From Nephrocerus scutellatus (taxonomy: Eukaryota > Arthropoda > Insecta > Diptera > Pipunculidae), in assembly GCA_947095585.1 (NCBI GenBank), contig OX352764.1, positions 73,945,816 to 74,009,815 of the forward strand: DNA of 64,000 nt, given 5' to 3'. Positions 43,985 to 55,295 of this stretch are shown piece by piece. A model generated the notes under the pieces. That model worked only from the letters and a program-made list of their open reading frames with translations. It ran no database searches and was not told the origin of the DNA. Numbering within the stretch: the first letter of the stretch is position 1; each line of letters starts with the position of its first letter. A program made the translations under genes and the position numbers.

Positions 43985-44540
43985 GAGTCTCTCATTTAAG
44001 AATGAAAATCAATTTCTTTCATGTGGCTCCCTCTGCTGGCATTACAGAAAGCCATCCTGTGAGTCCAGTTTTCAAGAACTTTTTCGATCATTTTTTTTTT
44101 CTTCTGGATTATCCGCATAACATCTATCCTTAAGTTTTTGAAAGTTTTCTTCCAGTTCTTTGAGGTAATTTTTAGCACCTTTTACACGTACAAGTAAAAG
44201 GTTGTAAATGACAAACAATGTTTTATGGCTTCTATTTGAGATATAAAAAAGGATTTCGATACCATCAATTATGGAACGCATTATTCAGATGCCCTCCACC
44301 GAAACGCTGGAGAGGAATGCGCTGATTTAGCATAAATCAGACGATATTTCGCCAATTTCGATTTCGATGTTGGTCCTGAGGTCGTCTAAAGTTTCTGGTT
44401 TATTGTGTTACTATCTGTCTTAACAGCCACTAAAAAAATTGTCCAGAGAGGTCAACGAACAACTTCAATAACTAAATTGTTTGGCCAACTGTCTAACATG
44501 TAGCGCCGTCTTGTTAAACCCCAAAAACGATTATGTTACA
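43985..44540 (-). pseudogene. Mariner transposase C-terminal relic (rosa group)
   Basis: The minus strand reads MIEKVLENWTHRMAFCNASR then GSHMKEIDFHS, matching the last residues of the intact transposase (LEKVLENWTSRMTFVKNSRG). Near 44495 TGTAGCGCCGTCTTGTTAAA matches the relic at 17750, so traces extend at least to 44540. The catalytic parts are unrecognisable. Confidence 0.65.
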
Positions 44541-45679
44541 AGTCAACCTCTTTCAGTTCTTACCAAAAAAAGTTAGACAATATGGTCTAGTAGGGAACTT
44601 AATTGACTGTATTATTGAGGAAGAAGTATGGGCCAATGGAATTTTGTAAATGACTTCGCGTTGGTGAAAATACTCCACCAGCTTTTTACGACGACGAGTG
44701 ATGACACCTACGACGACTGAAAGTTGATTAGCGCAAGTAAAGTAATCTCAACCGAACGCGAACTTTGATAAATAAATTTCATAATTTGCTAAAGTTGTTG
44801 AAGCTTGCAATTCCAATAGAAACCCTACTTAACTTCATCAAACCTTGCTACTATTTACAATGCGATACAGTGCTTTGAAATCGTCCTTCCACAAATACGA
44901 GGCCAAGAATTCTCATATCATAATTGAGGAAGTTCAGTTTTTGATCTTCTGCTCACAAACGTGGCCACCTTGTACTTTGTATTACTCCTATTTATGTGCA
45001 GCACCACAAGATCTGGATGTAATCTTTTTCTACAGCTCTTGGGCTTCTATCAGTACCTGGATGGACTTTTAAAGGATTGTTATTCTCGCCATTACATCAA
45101 ATGTTATAATGTTATCATTTACTTTAACGTCAGGTTGAAGAGGACGCTAGGACAGTCCTTTACCTTCTCGGAGCAAGTTTTAGATGTGGAATTGGCTTGA
45201 TAGCTTGGCTTGGCTTATAACATTGGTTGCTAGAGATACCATCTTCCATTGTCATTAGCGTTCTCGTGTAAACTCCTGGGGGTCAATGTATTTCCTGAAT
45301 ACGGGATCCCGACCTTTTTTTTTGTTCACCCCAGAATGATTTTGTCATCATACTTAAGGGCATGGAGAGCATGAATGATTAAAAGAATTATTCATCTGTG
45401 GGTGCGTGAATGTTATAACGTTTATGTTCTTTAATTTGCCCCACACCTGAAGGCTGCTTATCCGTTAATTTATTTCTTTAAAGCCAGTGATATTTTGATT
45501 ATTTTCTGCTGGATTCCTGTATGTCTGCTTTATAATTAGACAGGGTTTTGCTAGCTGCCCCGCAGCTCGAGCATGTGTACGTTCGAGTGAGTGTACGTTC
45601 CATGAGAAAATTCTTAAATCATTTTGCCGTTATCTTCGTTGTTAAACAGTGTTTCCTGGGCTTCTTTGGGGTTCCATAA
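44541..45679. other. No gene or known repeat recognised
   Basis: Open frames near 44845-45200 lack recognisable motifs and splice support, so I leave this unassigned. Confidence 0.35.
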
Positions 45680-45865
45680 TAAAAAAAAACACCCATTAAA
45701 ATTTAAATTTTTCCTGTAAATTCGCTAATAACCAAAAGTATGCTGAATTCCTCTATAAATGCTGAAAAATAAAAACACATGCGAAGCACTACACCCGCAC
45801 CAGCTCACGCGGTCATTGTAGTATGGCGTGATCTGATGTAACTATATGGCATAATTATCGTAAGA
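45680..45865 (-). mobile_element. Helentron-like fragment, 3' end only
   Basis: AACACCCATTAAAATTTAAA with TGTAAATTCGCTAATA is the inverted 3' terminus and subterminal repeat. CAAAAGTATGCTGAATTCC follows, as in the 54042 copy. The core units are lost. Confidence 0.6.
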
Positions 45866-46081
45866 TTCTACCACAAAACATTAACACAGAAAATTAACAG
45901 CGGTCACCACGTGAAGGTTTGAATAAATACGGCACGTGCATGAATGTCACTCATTATTTCCGTTAATCTGCTGATGGCTGACCGCTGACAATATTTATGT
46001 GGAATAAATTGCGTCTATATTTTATTTTTATTTTATAACAAGACGATATGTTTATGTTAATTAAAAAGCGATGAGAAATAT

Positions 46082-46092
46082 TAAAAAAAAAA
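46082..46092 (-). terminator. Pol III terminator of tRNA-Arg
   Basis: A long run of T on the minus strand begins eight bases after the tRNA 3' end (AGATAAGTTTTTTTTT), sufficient for RNA polymerase III release. Confidence 0.85.
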
Positions 46093-46099
46093 CTTATCT

Positions 46100-46172
46100 C
46101 GATCCTGCCAGGAGTCGAACCTGGAATCTTCTGATCCGTAGTCAGACGCGTTATCCATTGCTCCACAGGACC
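46100..46172 (-). tRNA. tRNA-Arg-ACG: tRNA-Arg (ACG)
   Basis: The 73-nt minus-strand sequence folds as a cloverleaf: acceptor GGTCCTG/CAGGATC with discriminator G, anticodon stem TCTGA/TCAGA with loop CTACGGA (anticodon ACG, read as ICG after editing of A34), and T arm CCAGG TTCGACT CCTGG. There is no intron and no encoded CCA, as expected in eukaryotes. The B-box GGTTCGACTCC is perfect. Position 11 is A, giving an A11-G24 mismatch in the D stem and altering the A-box (TGGAGCAATGG). Downstream a run of nine T (46083-46091 inverted) serves as RNA polymerase III terminator. It decodes CGN arginine codons. Confidence 0.95.
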
Positions 46173-46179
46173 ACATGTT

Positions 46180-47908
46180 TAGCGGTACGAAAAGTGAAAA
46201 TCACTTTGTTTGTGGCTTTTGGGTTGACAATCAATTTGGCGTGGTCGGTCTGTGGTTGGGCGTTATCCCAAGCGGAAACAAATAGTTTCTTTAGATTCAT
46301 TTCTAAATTACTGCGTGCATAGCAGTTGTCGCTACGTTCAACCGACAAAGCGTCAAATATTTCTATATTTAAATTTGCTACGAAGAATATTATCTGCAGT
46401 GGCTGTTTATTTCGAAAAAATCCTCGTCAAATATTACTCAGATGCAAATAATTTAAAAGCAACCTATGCAACTAAAAAGATCATACTCCTCTAGAAAGTT
46501 TTTTTTTCAATTTACATATCTGGACGAATCTATTGGAAGAGCGATGTATCAAATATGTGCTACGATATTTTACTGAAAATTCCGTAAAAAATTCAACAAA
46601 TATTTCATTAAATTTTAGTCACTTTATACAAGAAATTATTGAACCATAGAAAAGGAATATAATGTTCGTGTAGAAATGTGGAAAGGATAGATATAGATAG
46701 CCAATGTTGTTATAAACAATTTGTATACCTTCGAGGTGAAGGTGTTTTATTTGTAATTCAAAGTGCGTTAACTGAATGTACACTGTTTACGGTTATGGTT
46801 TATATCAGTGGTAGATTAAACAAAATTATCCTCTTCTATTGTACATACATGTTTCTAAAAAAATTAACATTGAACTTGCACATATATTTAATTTTATTTT
46901 CACCAAGGAAGCAGGAATTCACCTTAACCGTGTTCAATTTTTTGGTGCTTGGACTTTATCGTTTTGTTCTGCTATGCTATTCTCGCTCTCGAAGAAAACT
47001 TCAAGCTATTTATTACTTGGTATTATAATCGTTTATTCATAATTCCCGACACAGGCCATATATTTTTAGCACCCGCATGAACAACGGACGCCAACGACAA
47101 CGTTGTGTTATAAGCTCTAGCCGCTCTTTTGGGTACATTAAATGTTACAATATGTATGCTACTCGCGTAACATTTACAAATACAAAAATAGTTTTTTCTC
47201 TTTAGGAGAAATTCGTTTGAAATTTAAGGTTGAAATACTTCGGTACATTTACCCGTACAGGCGAACTAATCAGTAGAGTTTCTATTTGCCTGTGTATGGT
47301 ATGAATACGTTTATTTAATAAACTTTAAGTTAACTTTGCCTAAACACACTCGTACTTGGGATATGTGAGGATGAAGGTATTGATTGAGCTGTCTTATAGT
47401 ATTAGTAATAAAGCTTTTTGAAGTTTTAAATCACCTTAACTTTTTTAAAAAAAATAATTTCACTACCATTCAACGCAACTTATTATGCTAACCTTAACGG
47501 ATTTCATCCTGCAAACTGGTTGCAAACAACAAACATTCACAAAACTACTCTGCACTAGCATTTCGACTGAGAGGAAGGAAGTAAAATTGAACTTTCTTTG
47601 AACTTTTGCTCTTGAGATACAATACAACATGCAACATGCACACAACGCACCTTGACTTGTGAATCATTTTGCTCGTAAATAATCGAGTAATCACGATTTG
47701 CTATTTTTCCACTTCTTCTGTGTTTGAATATTCAAAAAGGAAAGTACGTAACAAAATTGTGTCCAAATGTTGGACACGAATTTGTTGTAAGTCGTCGTGG
47801 TTTTACGTTCGGAAAACCAAATATGTACATATGTACATGTGTGTAAGTTTGTAACTTGTCTATGCATGGGACAGACATTAGGAAAACTCTACAACTATGA
47901 AACCTGAT
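46180..47908. other. No gene or known repeat recognised
   Basis: AT-rich. The hydrophobic frame at 46678-47028 begins without ATG and has no family resemblance. Nothing else is supported. Confidence 0.4.
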
Positions 47909-48004
47909 TAAAGGCCCACACAAACCACAGCGTTTTCGGCGGCGGTTGCGATTGCCGAATGGGATGAACTTCGCCGAAATCGCTGTGGTTTGCGCGGCCC
48001 TTAA
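47909..48004. mobile_element. Tiny MITE or hairpin with TTAA flanks
   Basis: AGGCCCACACAAACCACAGC is inverted at the right end as GCTGTGGTTTGCGCGGCCC, and the inner TTTCGGCG matches CGCCGAAA. TTAA lies outside both arms (47907-47910 region and 48000-48003 region), compatible with a 4-bp TTAA target duplication. The whole unit is under 100 bp. Confidence 0.6.
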
Positions 48005-48091
48005 ACGAAAATGCGAGTAGGATAAGTAAAAATAAAAAAAAATTATTAATTTGTCAAAAATTTCATTTCTCATTTGTAACTTCTACCATTT

Positions 48092-48727
48092 TTAAATTCC
48101 CTGTATAAACATCGCGTGCCCGTGGCTGGCTGGCTGGCCGGCGGACTGGCACACCAAATCTTGTGATCAATTTTTAACCCACTTCCTAAAGCCGAATTTT
48201 ATTAAAACTTTGCACACATGTGTATATCCCATGACAACACTTTCTATTAAAATTTGGGGCCCCTCTGGCCTCGGCGTCGGGGGCACCCATACACGTTTTA
48301 TAAAAAAAAAGTACCCGATTTTCTTCAAATTTTATACACATCTGGATATGGACACACACTTTTTGTACAAATTTGGAAGTAATCAGTCCTTGGGGTCCGG
48401 GGGCACCCATTCAATTTTTGTAAAAAAAGTCCCCGATTTGCTTTAAATTTTATACGCATGTGTATCTCCAATTGACAACATAATTTTGTAAAAATTTGGA
48501 AGTGATCGGGCCACGGGGTTCGAGGGCACCCATACAAATTTTGTAAAAAAAAACCCGATTTTCTTCGAATTGTATACGCATTTGTATCTCCGATGGACAA
48601 CACTTTTTGTAAAAATTTGAAAATCCGATGGTTAACACTTTTTGTACAAATTTGGAAGTAATAGGTCCCTGGGGTCCGGGGCACCCATACAATTTTTGTA
48701 AAAAAAAGTACCCGATTTGCTTTAAAT
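48092..48727 (+). mobile_element. Helentron-like element, five core units
   Basis: It starts TTTTTAAATTCCCTGTATAA, followed by CGTGCCCGTGGCTGGCTGGC, AACCCACTTCCTAAAGCCGA and then tandem core units of about 120 bp: ACACATGTGTAT, ACAACACTTTTTGTA, CCCATACA and CCCGATTTTCTTCAAATT. It ends inside a unit near 48727 with no 3' terminus. Confidence 0.7.
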
Positions 48728-48904
48728 GAAGCCAAACTGGTATGTTCCAATAATGACTTGTTTTTAAGGTGATTGATGGTTCATTTATTTCGTCTAATAT
48801 ATATAATAAACGTAATGATGGAAATGCAATAAATAATAAAATAATTGCTGGTAAAATTGTTCGGATTGTTTCAATTATTTGCCCATGTAATAAATATCGA
48901 TTAA

Positions 48905-49110
48905 TATAGAGGAGGAGAAAATCTTATACGCGGTACTCAACAACGTTATACCACAATAATTGCTGCATGATGTGATAGCTCCTTTCTTAGGTATGGAGCA
49001 CAGTATGCCTCTTCTCCAGTCTTCTGGCATCTCTTCTTCCTATCATACTTGCACTATTAGTTAATGAATACCGTGGATTATTTTGTAGAATTTCGGCGTC
49101 TGGTGCGGTC
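48905..49110 (-). pseudogene. LINE reverse transcriptase fragment (RTE-like entry motif)
   Basis: The minus strand reads EMPEDWRRGILCSIPKKGAI followed by [19 protein letters not shown], the 'P..W..G...PI.KKGD...C.NYRGISLL' motif of RTE-like RT. It lies downstream, in minus-strand order, of a C-terminal fragment at 49129-49473, so the order is reversed compared with a real element. Confidence 0.65.
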
Positions 49111-49128
49111 CTCGCTCTCTGTACTGTT

Positions 49129-49473
49129 CTAGTTCACGTACAAGATTCTTCTCGCAACTGTTTGACTAGATGTTAATTGTTGCAGGTCGTTGTTTGATAT
49201 CCTGTTGGGCCAGAATATGCAACACACTCTTCTTAGACACTTATTGATGAAAACCTGGAGTCTTTTTGTTGCAGAATCTGTGACTCGCCAGGTCTCACAA
49301 CCATAGAGAAGGACTAATTCCACACTCCAGTTGAACATGTGAATTTTTGTGCGTCTCGAGATGTTACGAGAGCGCCACACTTTGTTAAGCTGGATATATG
49401 CGTGGAGGGCTTTATTTATGTGATTCGGGTCATAAATTATAGGTCCCCTCAATTTTTGTCTAAAAATTGTCAC
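49129..49473 (-). pseudogene. RTE-like LINE C-terminal fragment
   Basis: The frame reads IQLNKVWRSRNISRRTKIHM followed by ELVLLYGCETWRVTDSATKR and LQVFINKCLRRVCCIFWPNR, then ISNNDLQQLT. This is the conserved post-palm region ('LLYG.ETW..T......FIN.CLR.I....WP..I.N..L') of RTE-like elements. No upstream domain is attached. Confidence 0.75.
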
Positions 49474-49527
49474 GAGTTGCTATGTCTTGGACCGCAATGG
49501 TCTGTCGCGCCAATTATTATTATTCTG
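49435..49527 (+). mobile_element. SINE tail fragment
   Basis: TTATAGGTCCCCTCAATTTT followed by GGACCGCAATGGTCTGTCGC and ATTATTATTATT matches the 3' end of the SINE family. Confidence 0.6.
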
Positions 49528-49749
49528 ACTCATTCAGTTAAAGTTTCATCTTGTTCGCTTACAATTTTGCAATTACCATTGTATTCAACATGACCACTCT
49601 TTCACCATTTTCTTTGTTTACTCTCACGGGATCAAGATCATTTTTACTTCTCAAAATTGCCTGCTTTTTATCTAGTGAACTCCAGTGTGGTATAGCAAAA
49701 AAGGCAGAAAACCACAAGTTGCTTATCATTATTACTCTAAGCATGCTCA

Positions 49750-50215
49750 TACGGTAGAAAAACTTAAAACTTAAGACTTACAAGATTATATGGACAAGTT
49801 ATCGCACATTGGTCGAAATTCGACCGTCTCTCTATACTATATGCGACCCTCCACACGGTCACTGATCCGCCCCACCCACCATCCACCCACTCCTTCGCCA
49901 TACACCACCCATCCCCAACCATCCAACAACCTCACTCAACCCCTGCACCACTGTATTTCTGTTCTATCAACTCTTAGCAATTGCTCTAAACGCTAAAATG
50001 AACGATAATAGATAACTTTTTGTTTCCAATTTTTTTTTTTATTGATAACATTAAAACTCATCAATGGCTACCAAAAAAAAAAGGAAAATCGGTTGACAAA
50101 CAGAGGAGAAAATGGTTCTTAACTGTTTTGCCTTTGCCTATTTATATTTAGATTTCCAACATAACGAGCAAACATTTTTTTTTTTGTCAAAATCAAAATC
50201 CATATAATCTTTCTG
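49750..50215. mobile_element. Broken copy of the Harbinger-like MITE
   Basis: AAAAACTTAA...GACTTACAAGATTATATGG at 49757-49793 and GATTTCCAACATAACGAGC with AAATCCATATAATCTTT at about 50150-50215 are contiguous in the 1762 copy. Here they are separated by about 350 bp that include a C/A-rich patch. Confidence 0.5.
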
Positions 50216-50229
50216 TACAAACGGCACTT

Positions 50230-50938
50230 TTTGCTTGGTTGGCGTGACATGCCTACTATTATTAATAAACAACAACTATAAATTTCTTAAATTATTAAGA
50301 ATAAATATTATCCTACCTACGCTCCAAACCTACAATTTTAATGTCTCCTTGAACCTAAAAACAATGCGGAAAAAGCTGAAAAAACACAACTATGAGTTTT
50401 ATTTGCGCTGTGTATGTTGGTAAAACTAAAAGGTTTTCTTAATTATAAATAGAAAGATGGCCAGAGATTTCAGATAGCCGCACTATATAATAAGAGGGCA
50501 ACTGAGTGTGTTGCAACAGAAACAAACAAAGGAGCGGTGCTGATAAACAGCATGCCTGTCAGTCATCAGTCTTCGTGACTCATAGGCACTCTCGTGTTAC
50601 TCTCTTTACCATATGTGCGCGACATTTTTTAAAAGATTTTTGTTTCCACTAAGAAATCATCTTTTTATTTGTTAAATGTAAAATTATTCGGTAGCGGTGG
50701 CAATATTGAATAAAGGGGAAAACTGATGTGAGTTAATGGAAAGTCGGCGGGAATTTTGTGCAAAAAATGTCATCTTCTAGTTGTGGTGGAACAGCGAAGA
50801 TGATATTAAGATTCAGAGAAAAAGATTTCCATTAGCGGAATGTCGTGCGGTGATGTAGAACATAAGCATGCGCAAGCAATGTCAATAAGAGGGTGAACCG
50901 AACAAAGATATCTTGTCTCTGTTTATATCAATTTAGCT
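50230..50938. other. No gene or known repeat recognised
   Basis: AT-rich, no exon or RNA gene supported. Confidence 0.35.
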
Positions 50939-51282
50939 CAGTATATTTAAGAAGTGAGAAGCTATAACAACTTCGTATTGGAAATGACAACGCAAAGTAC
51001 TCGTAGTGCAAAAGTCCCAATATGTTTATAGTAAATGTTGCCATGACACGATTGCAATCTTCTTCAACTAATAAAGATTTACACTTTATTTTTGCATTTT
51101 AATAATATATCAGTATATTTAAGAAGTGAGAAGCTGTAGCAACTTCGTATTGGAAATGACAACGCAAAGTACTCGTAGTGCAAAAGTCCCAATATGTTTA
51201 TAGTAAATGTTGCCATGACACGATGGCAATCTTCTTCAACTAATAAAGATTTACACTTTCTTTTTGCATTATAATAATATTG
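50939..51282. repeat. Tandem duplication, two 172-bp units
   Basis: Units at 50939-51110 and 51111-51282 begin CAGTATATTTAAGAAGTGAG and end with TAATAATAT. I count only about six differences, so the duplication is fairly recent. Neither unit contains a gene I recognise. Confidence 0.9.
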
Positions 51283-52185
51283 TCTTAATTGCAGCTCAAT
51301 GTTACTAACTGAGCAATAAGTTTCGTCGTATTTATAAACTTTAATACATCATATTAGTTATCACAAAATATCATCAAAATGTTTCCTAATCCAACTACTA
51401 CTCCAAAATAAATTCCTTACTATAAACATTTCTTTTAATTTTCTAACAGGATGTTTTCCGTCAGTTACCGTTAAACGTGACTAATATCAGATTTCCCGAT
51501 AATATTAAAGAAATAATAAATACGAATAAATAAAGTAAAATTTTGTAGTGGCATGCAATACGATTTTAATTTAATTTTCAAGTAAAGAGTTATATTTTTA
51601 TTGCAAAATTGTTAAAACCTTTTAACTTTCCGTGAAATTAAATTTTTAAAAACGTTATTACCTATAACTGGGTAATTGAATGAAGTGTTAAATCATAAAA
51701 GTGTCTCGGTAATAATATTTCATATGTAAAATTTTGTAAGTACAAATTGTAATTATAAATTGATTATGTTTTAGTGGGTTAATACAATTGTAACTGCAAA
51801 AAATTCATGCTGTGAAAACGGAATTTTCAATTGTTCTTGCAGTATAAATCGATGTAACTTTCTTGTACATACGACATATCAATCACCCTTATTGGAGTAT
51901 AATGACACAACAGCGCCTGCGCGACACTGTGTTCGGAGTCATGCAAGGTGTGTTAACTCCTTTCAACTCATTTCTATGATACTGGAATCTTCCTCTACCC
52001 TTCCGTACCTTCTAGAGAGACGCGATCAAACCACAATCATGATCATGTGGACTCACAAAAAGAGGTCCTTCTTGGTTTGAAGCAGATTATGCAGTGAAAT
52101 GTAGTAAAGTGGGAAGACTGTATACGTTCCACGTTTAATTTTGTTGCACTGTTGCTGCAGAAACACTAAGGACAGAAACACTTCA
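51283..52185. other. No gene or known repeat recognised
   Basis: AT-rich sequence. The frame at 51892-52080 has no recognisable motifs. Confidence 0.35.
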
Positions 52186-52990
52186 CTGAATTAGAAGCTA
52201 TCTTTTGGATTGCTCAATTCAAGTTGGACCGCTTGAAGTCTAAAGTTCAGTACTTAAATGCTGGCGTTCCCCAGGGCTCTGTTTTGTCCCTGACACTCTT
52301 CCTCATTTTAATAATGATCTCTTATCTGTGACTTCTAATCCAATTCACTCTTTCGCTGACGACAGCACTTTTGGCTTCTCATATAAGTTTGAGGAACGTC
52401 CCTCCACTTCACATGTGGAACTCAAACAACCTCGTATGTTAATCACGTTAAATTCTGACGTAGACATCATAATACAATGGGGAGAAATCAATCGATTAGG
52501 ATTTAACGCTTTCAAAACCCAATGCTGTCTCATGTTGTTTAAGCGAATCCTAAATCCCATGCCATTATCCACGAATGGCACTTGCATCGAGGAAAATCTC
52601 GCAATTCTCGGTATGTGCATTTACGACAAGCTTCGTTGGAATGACCACATATTTACCGTCGCCAAAAATGCTGTTTAGGTTTTCTAGCCCGGTGCAAGAA
52701 ATATTTCACTCCCTCTGATCTGGATACTAAATATAAGGCTTTTATTCGCCCTAAACTTGAGTACAATTGCCATATCTGGTCTGGTGCAAACTTCTTTGCA
52801 TATCAGCTAGATAGAATACAAAACCGCGCGATAAAACATATCGGTGACGCAAATATAGCGAAATCAATAGATGCGCTCGAACACCGCAGGAACGTTTCCT
52901 GCTTGTCACTGTTTTATCGCTTCCTCTACCAGCGGTCCCTCAAGATAACTAGCCAGCTGCATGCATGTAAGAAATTGAATATGCTTTAAT
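52186..52990 (+). pseudogene. CR1/jockey-like LINE reverse transcriptase relic
   Basis: It starts inside RT at IRSYLLD and continues LKCWRSPGLCFVP in the frame of the 'NAGVPQGS' motif. The next frame gives IHSFADDSTFGFSYKF (palm motif FADD), then LKQPRMLITLNSDVDIIIQW and ILGMCIYDKLRWNDHIFTVA, and then the LFR...YFSP.DL...YK.FIRP.LEY thumb region with stops. The same family provides the relic at 56130-56992. Confidence 0.75.
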
Positions 52991-53004
52991 ACAGCATTTG
53001 TCAA

Positions 53005-53418
53005 AAAAAAAAATTCATCTGAGAGCATTTTTCGAAATAATCGTGTTTGTAAATACAATTTAAAAGTTTTATTTTTATTTTGACGACCTTCATATCAGGA
53101 TGGCTTAAATAATTTTATAAAATGTACATTATTGTTTTAATTTTCTTTCAAAAAAGACCAATAGTAGCCTTGTAGCTAGAAGCGTGCTCCTGTTGACCGC
53201 ATTTGTCAAAAAAATGCATACTCATTTGTCAAAAAAATTATCCGAGAGCATTTTTTCAAGATTATCGTGTTTAAAAGTACAATTTCAAAAAAAATTTTGT
53301 TTGACTGTGATGACGTTCATAATAATGGTAATGGTCTCAAGAATTTAAAAAAATTTGCATTGTGCCTTAAAATTTTCATTTTCTTTCAAAAAAGACCAAC
53401 AGTGGCCTTTTAGCTAGA
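53005..53418. repeat. Two diverged tandem units of about 215-230 bp
   Basis: Both contain ATTTGTCAAAAAAA, GAGAGCATTTTT, ATCGTGTTT and end TTTCTTTCAAAAAAGACCAA followed by TAGCTAGAA. The spacer holds an extra ATTTGTCAAAAAAATGCAT. A further pair of shorter units (GATTTTTATGAAATTTTCAA) follows at about 53545 and 53680. Confidence 0.65.
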
Positions 53419-54041
53419 ATGGTAATTTTTTTTACCAAATAAACCAAATTACGAAATAACGAAATTAACCCTTTTGAGTATTTGTACCTAAACGAATACA
53501 TTCTGTATAAATTAAAATGAAATGGGAAAACTCACATTTACCAACCGATTTTTATGAAATTTTCAATGTATATTATTGGCAGTTGCTGGAAGTTTATATG
53601 AGACTAAAGTATACCCCCTTCAGGCTCCATTGGTGGGTGATATGTAAAATGTTAATATCAGCCACATTTACAAATCGATTTTTATGAAAGTTTCAATCTA
53701 TATGATGGATGAAGGTTATAGGCTATATACATATAGTACAACCGCCATTTAACACTTCTTTGGTTTGGAGATTTAATCTTGACAAAAAACTCCAAGCTGT
53801 ACATAAAAAATTTTTCCGTTGCTTACCGACAGTTAAGTACCTACTTCTTTTTTGGGATCGAAAAATTGGAAAAAAAACAGTTTCTTCGTTCAAAATCTGA
53901 TTTTTTGTTTAAATGTTGATATATTCAAAACAAACTGCACCACAAAGTTATATATGTATTTACATGTATGTATTAAGTATATTTAAATTAGAATTCAATT
54001 ATAGCTTAGATATTTACAGATTAAACATAGCACGAAAGAAA

Positions 54042-54418
54042 ATAAAAACAATCCATAAAATTTTTCATGTAAATTCTCTCATAACAAAAAGTATACTGAA
54101 TTCCATTATAAATGCTGAAATATAAAAATAAATACGAGGCACTGCAACCCAACAACAAAACAACCCCAAACGTAAAGCAAGCAGCGCTGCCCACAGCGCA
54201 CAACGCACACAGAATGCCGGAAAAAAAATTTGTATGGGAGCCCCCGACAGCCGCAGCCGGATCACTCTCAAATATGAATAGAAAGTATTGTCACCGGAAA
54301 TGTACACGTGTGCAAAATTTCAATTAAATTGGGCTTTGGGAAGTGGGTTAAAAATTGACCAGCCAGCCGCCAGTCCGCCAACCACGGGTACACGAAGTTA
54401 AAATAGAGAATTTAAAAA
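54042..54418 (-). mobile_element. Helentron-like element, short, both ends present
   Basis: The inverted 3' end (ACAATCCATAAAATTTTTCA, TGTAAATTCTCTCATAAC) is followed by one core segment (ACCGGAAATGTACACGTGTG), GGGAAGTGGGTTAAAAATTG, a shortened CCAGCCGCCAGTCC tract and the inverted 5' end GAAGTTAAAATAGAGAATTT. It is about 375 bp, the smallest complete copy here. Confidence 0.65.
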
Positions 54419-55295
54419 TATTCAAAAATACTCTTCATACGGTTGAAATTTGATATTTTTAAATAAGGTTTTTACTACATTGAGCGGAGTTGGGTCTTAC
54501 TTTGATTTGATTTGCTCATTATAATCTAAGAGGTAACAATAATAACAGCAATGGAATATTAAGGCACTATGCGCACCGCTCATGAGGATAAGACGATATC
54601 ACACGAATAATCGTGCATTCGATTACATTTAGTGTAAAGTTAAAGTGGTCACAGTAATGATAAGCGATATACGAAACCCGCACTTTGGCTGAATAACTGA
54701 TTGCAAATTCAATCCAAGCTTACGGATTTTTTTTTTGTAAAGTGCCACTGTTTTATGTTGAAGCAGGCATGTTCGGTGCCTAACAATGTCGCGATTGTCA
54801 GAGTATAGTGATTTGGTTTTGAGTCATTAAATTCATATGTGTGAGTGTAAAAGTTTATTATTTGTTATACGATCATATAGTTAGTAAAAAAAGCTTCAGA
54901 ACAGCAACAAAAAGACAGCCGTGACGGTTTAATATCAGGTGGTTATTGTGTGCTGCTTCTTGGTCTTACTATACCAGCTCGGTTGCTTGTTTGGTTTGGT
55001 TCGACTTTCTTGGGTTTTTGTATTTGAAATGGTAAACAATACGTTCATTGGATTGCTCATTTTGTGGTGCGGCTAGCGCTGTACAAACTTTTATGGTTTA
55101 GCGAAGAGCATTGCTGGTGCTGTTTTTATATTTGGTATAATTGCTATTAGATGACATTAACTTGACGTGGTTTTCTGGTGTTTTTTTTTACACAAATGTC
55201 TTAACTTTTTTTTAATATAAATGTGAAACGTTAGTTGTTTTGGGTTTTTGTCTGCTCTAGAAAATTATCTTGATTACCTCCATATACGTATACAG
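54419..55295. other. No gene or known repeat recognised
   Basis: AT-rich sequence between two repeats. No exon or RNA gene supported. Confidence 0.35.

Noticed and set aside
44845..45200. Possible odorant-receptor-like exon (hydrophobic, Trp/Tyr-rich)
   Set aside because: Neither splice signals nor a conserved receptor motif could be identified.
46678..47028. Hydrophobic 116-codon frame resembling a membrane protein
   Set aside because: No ATG start, AT-rich chance composition and no conserved motif.
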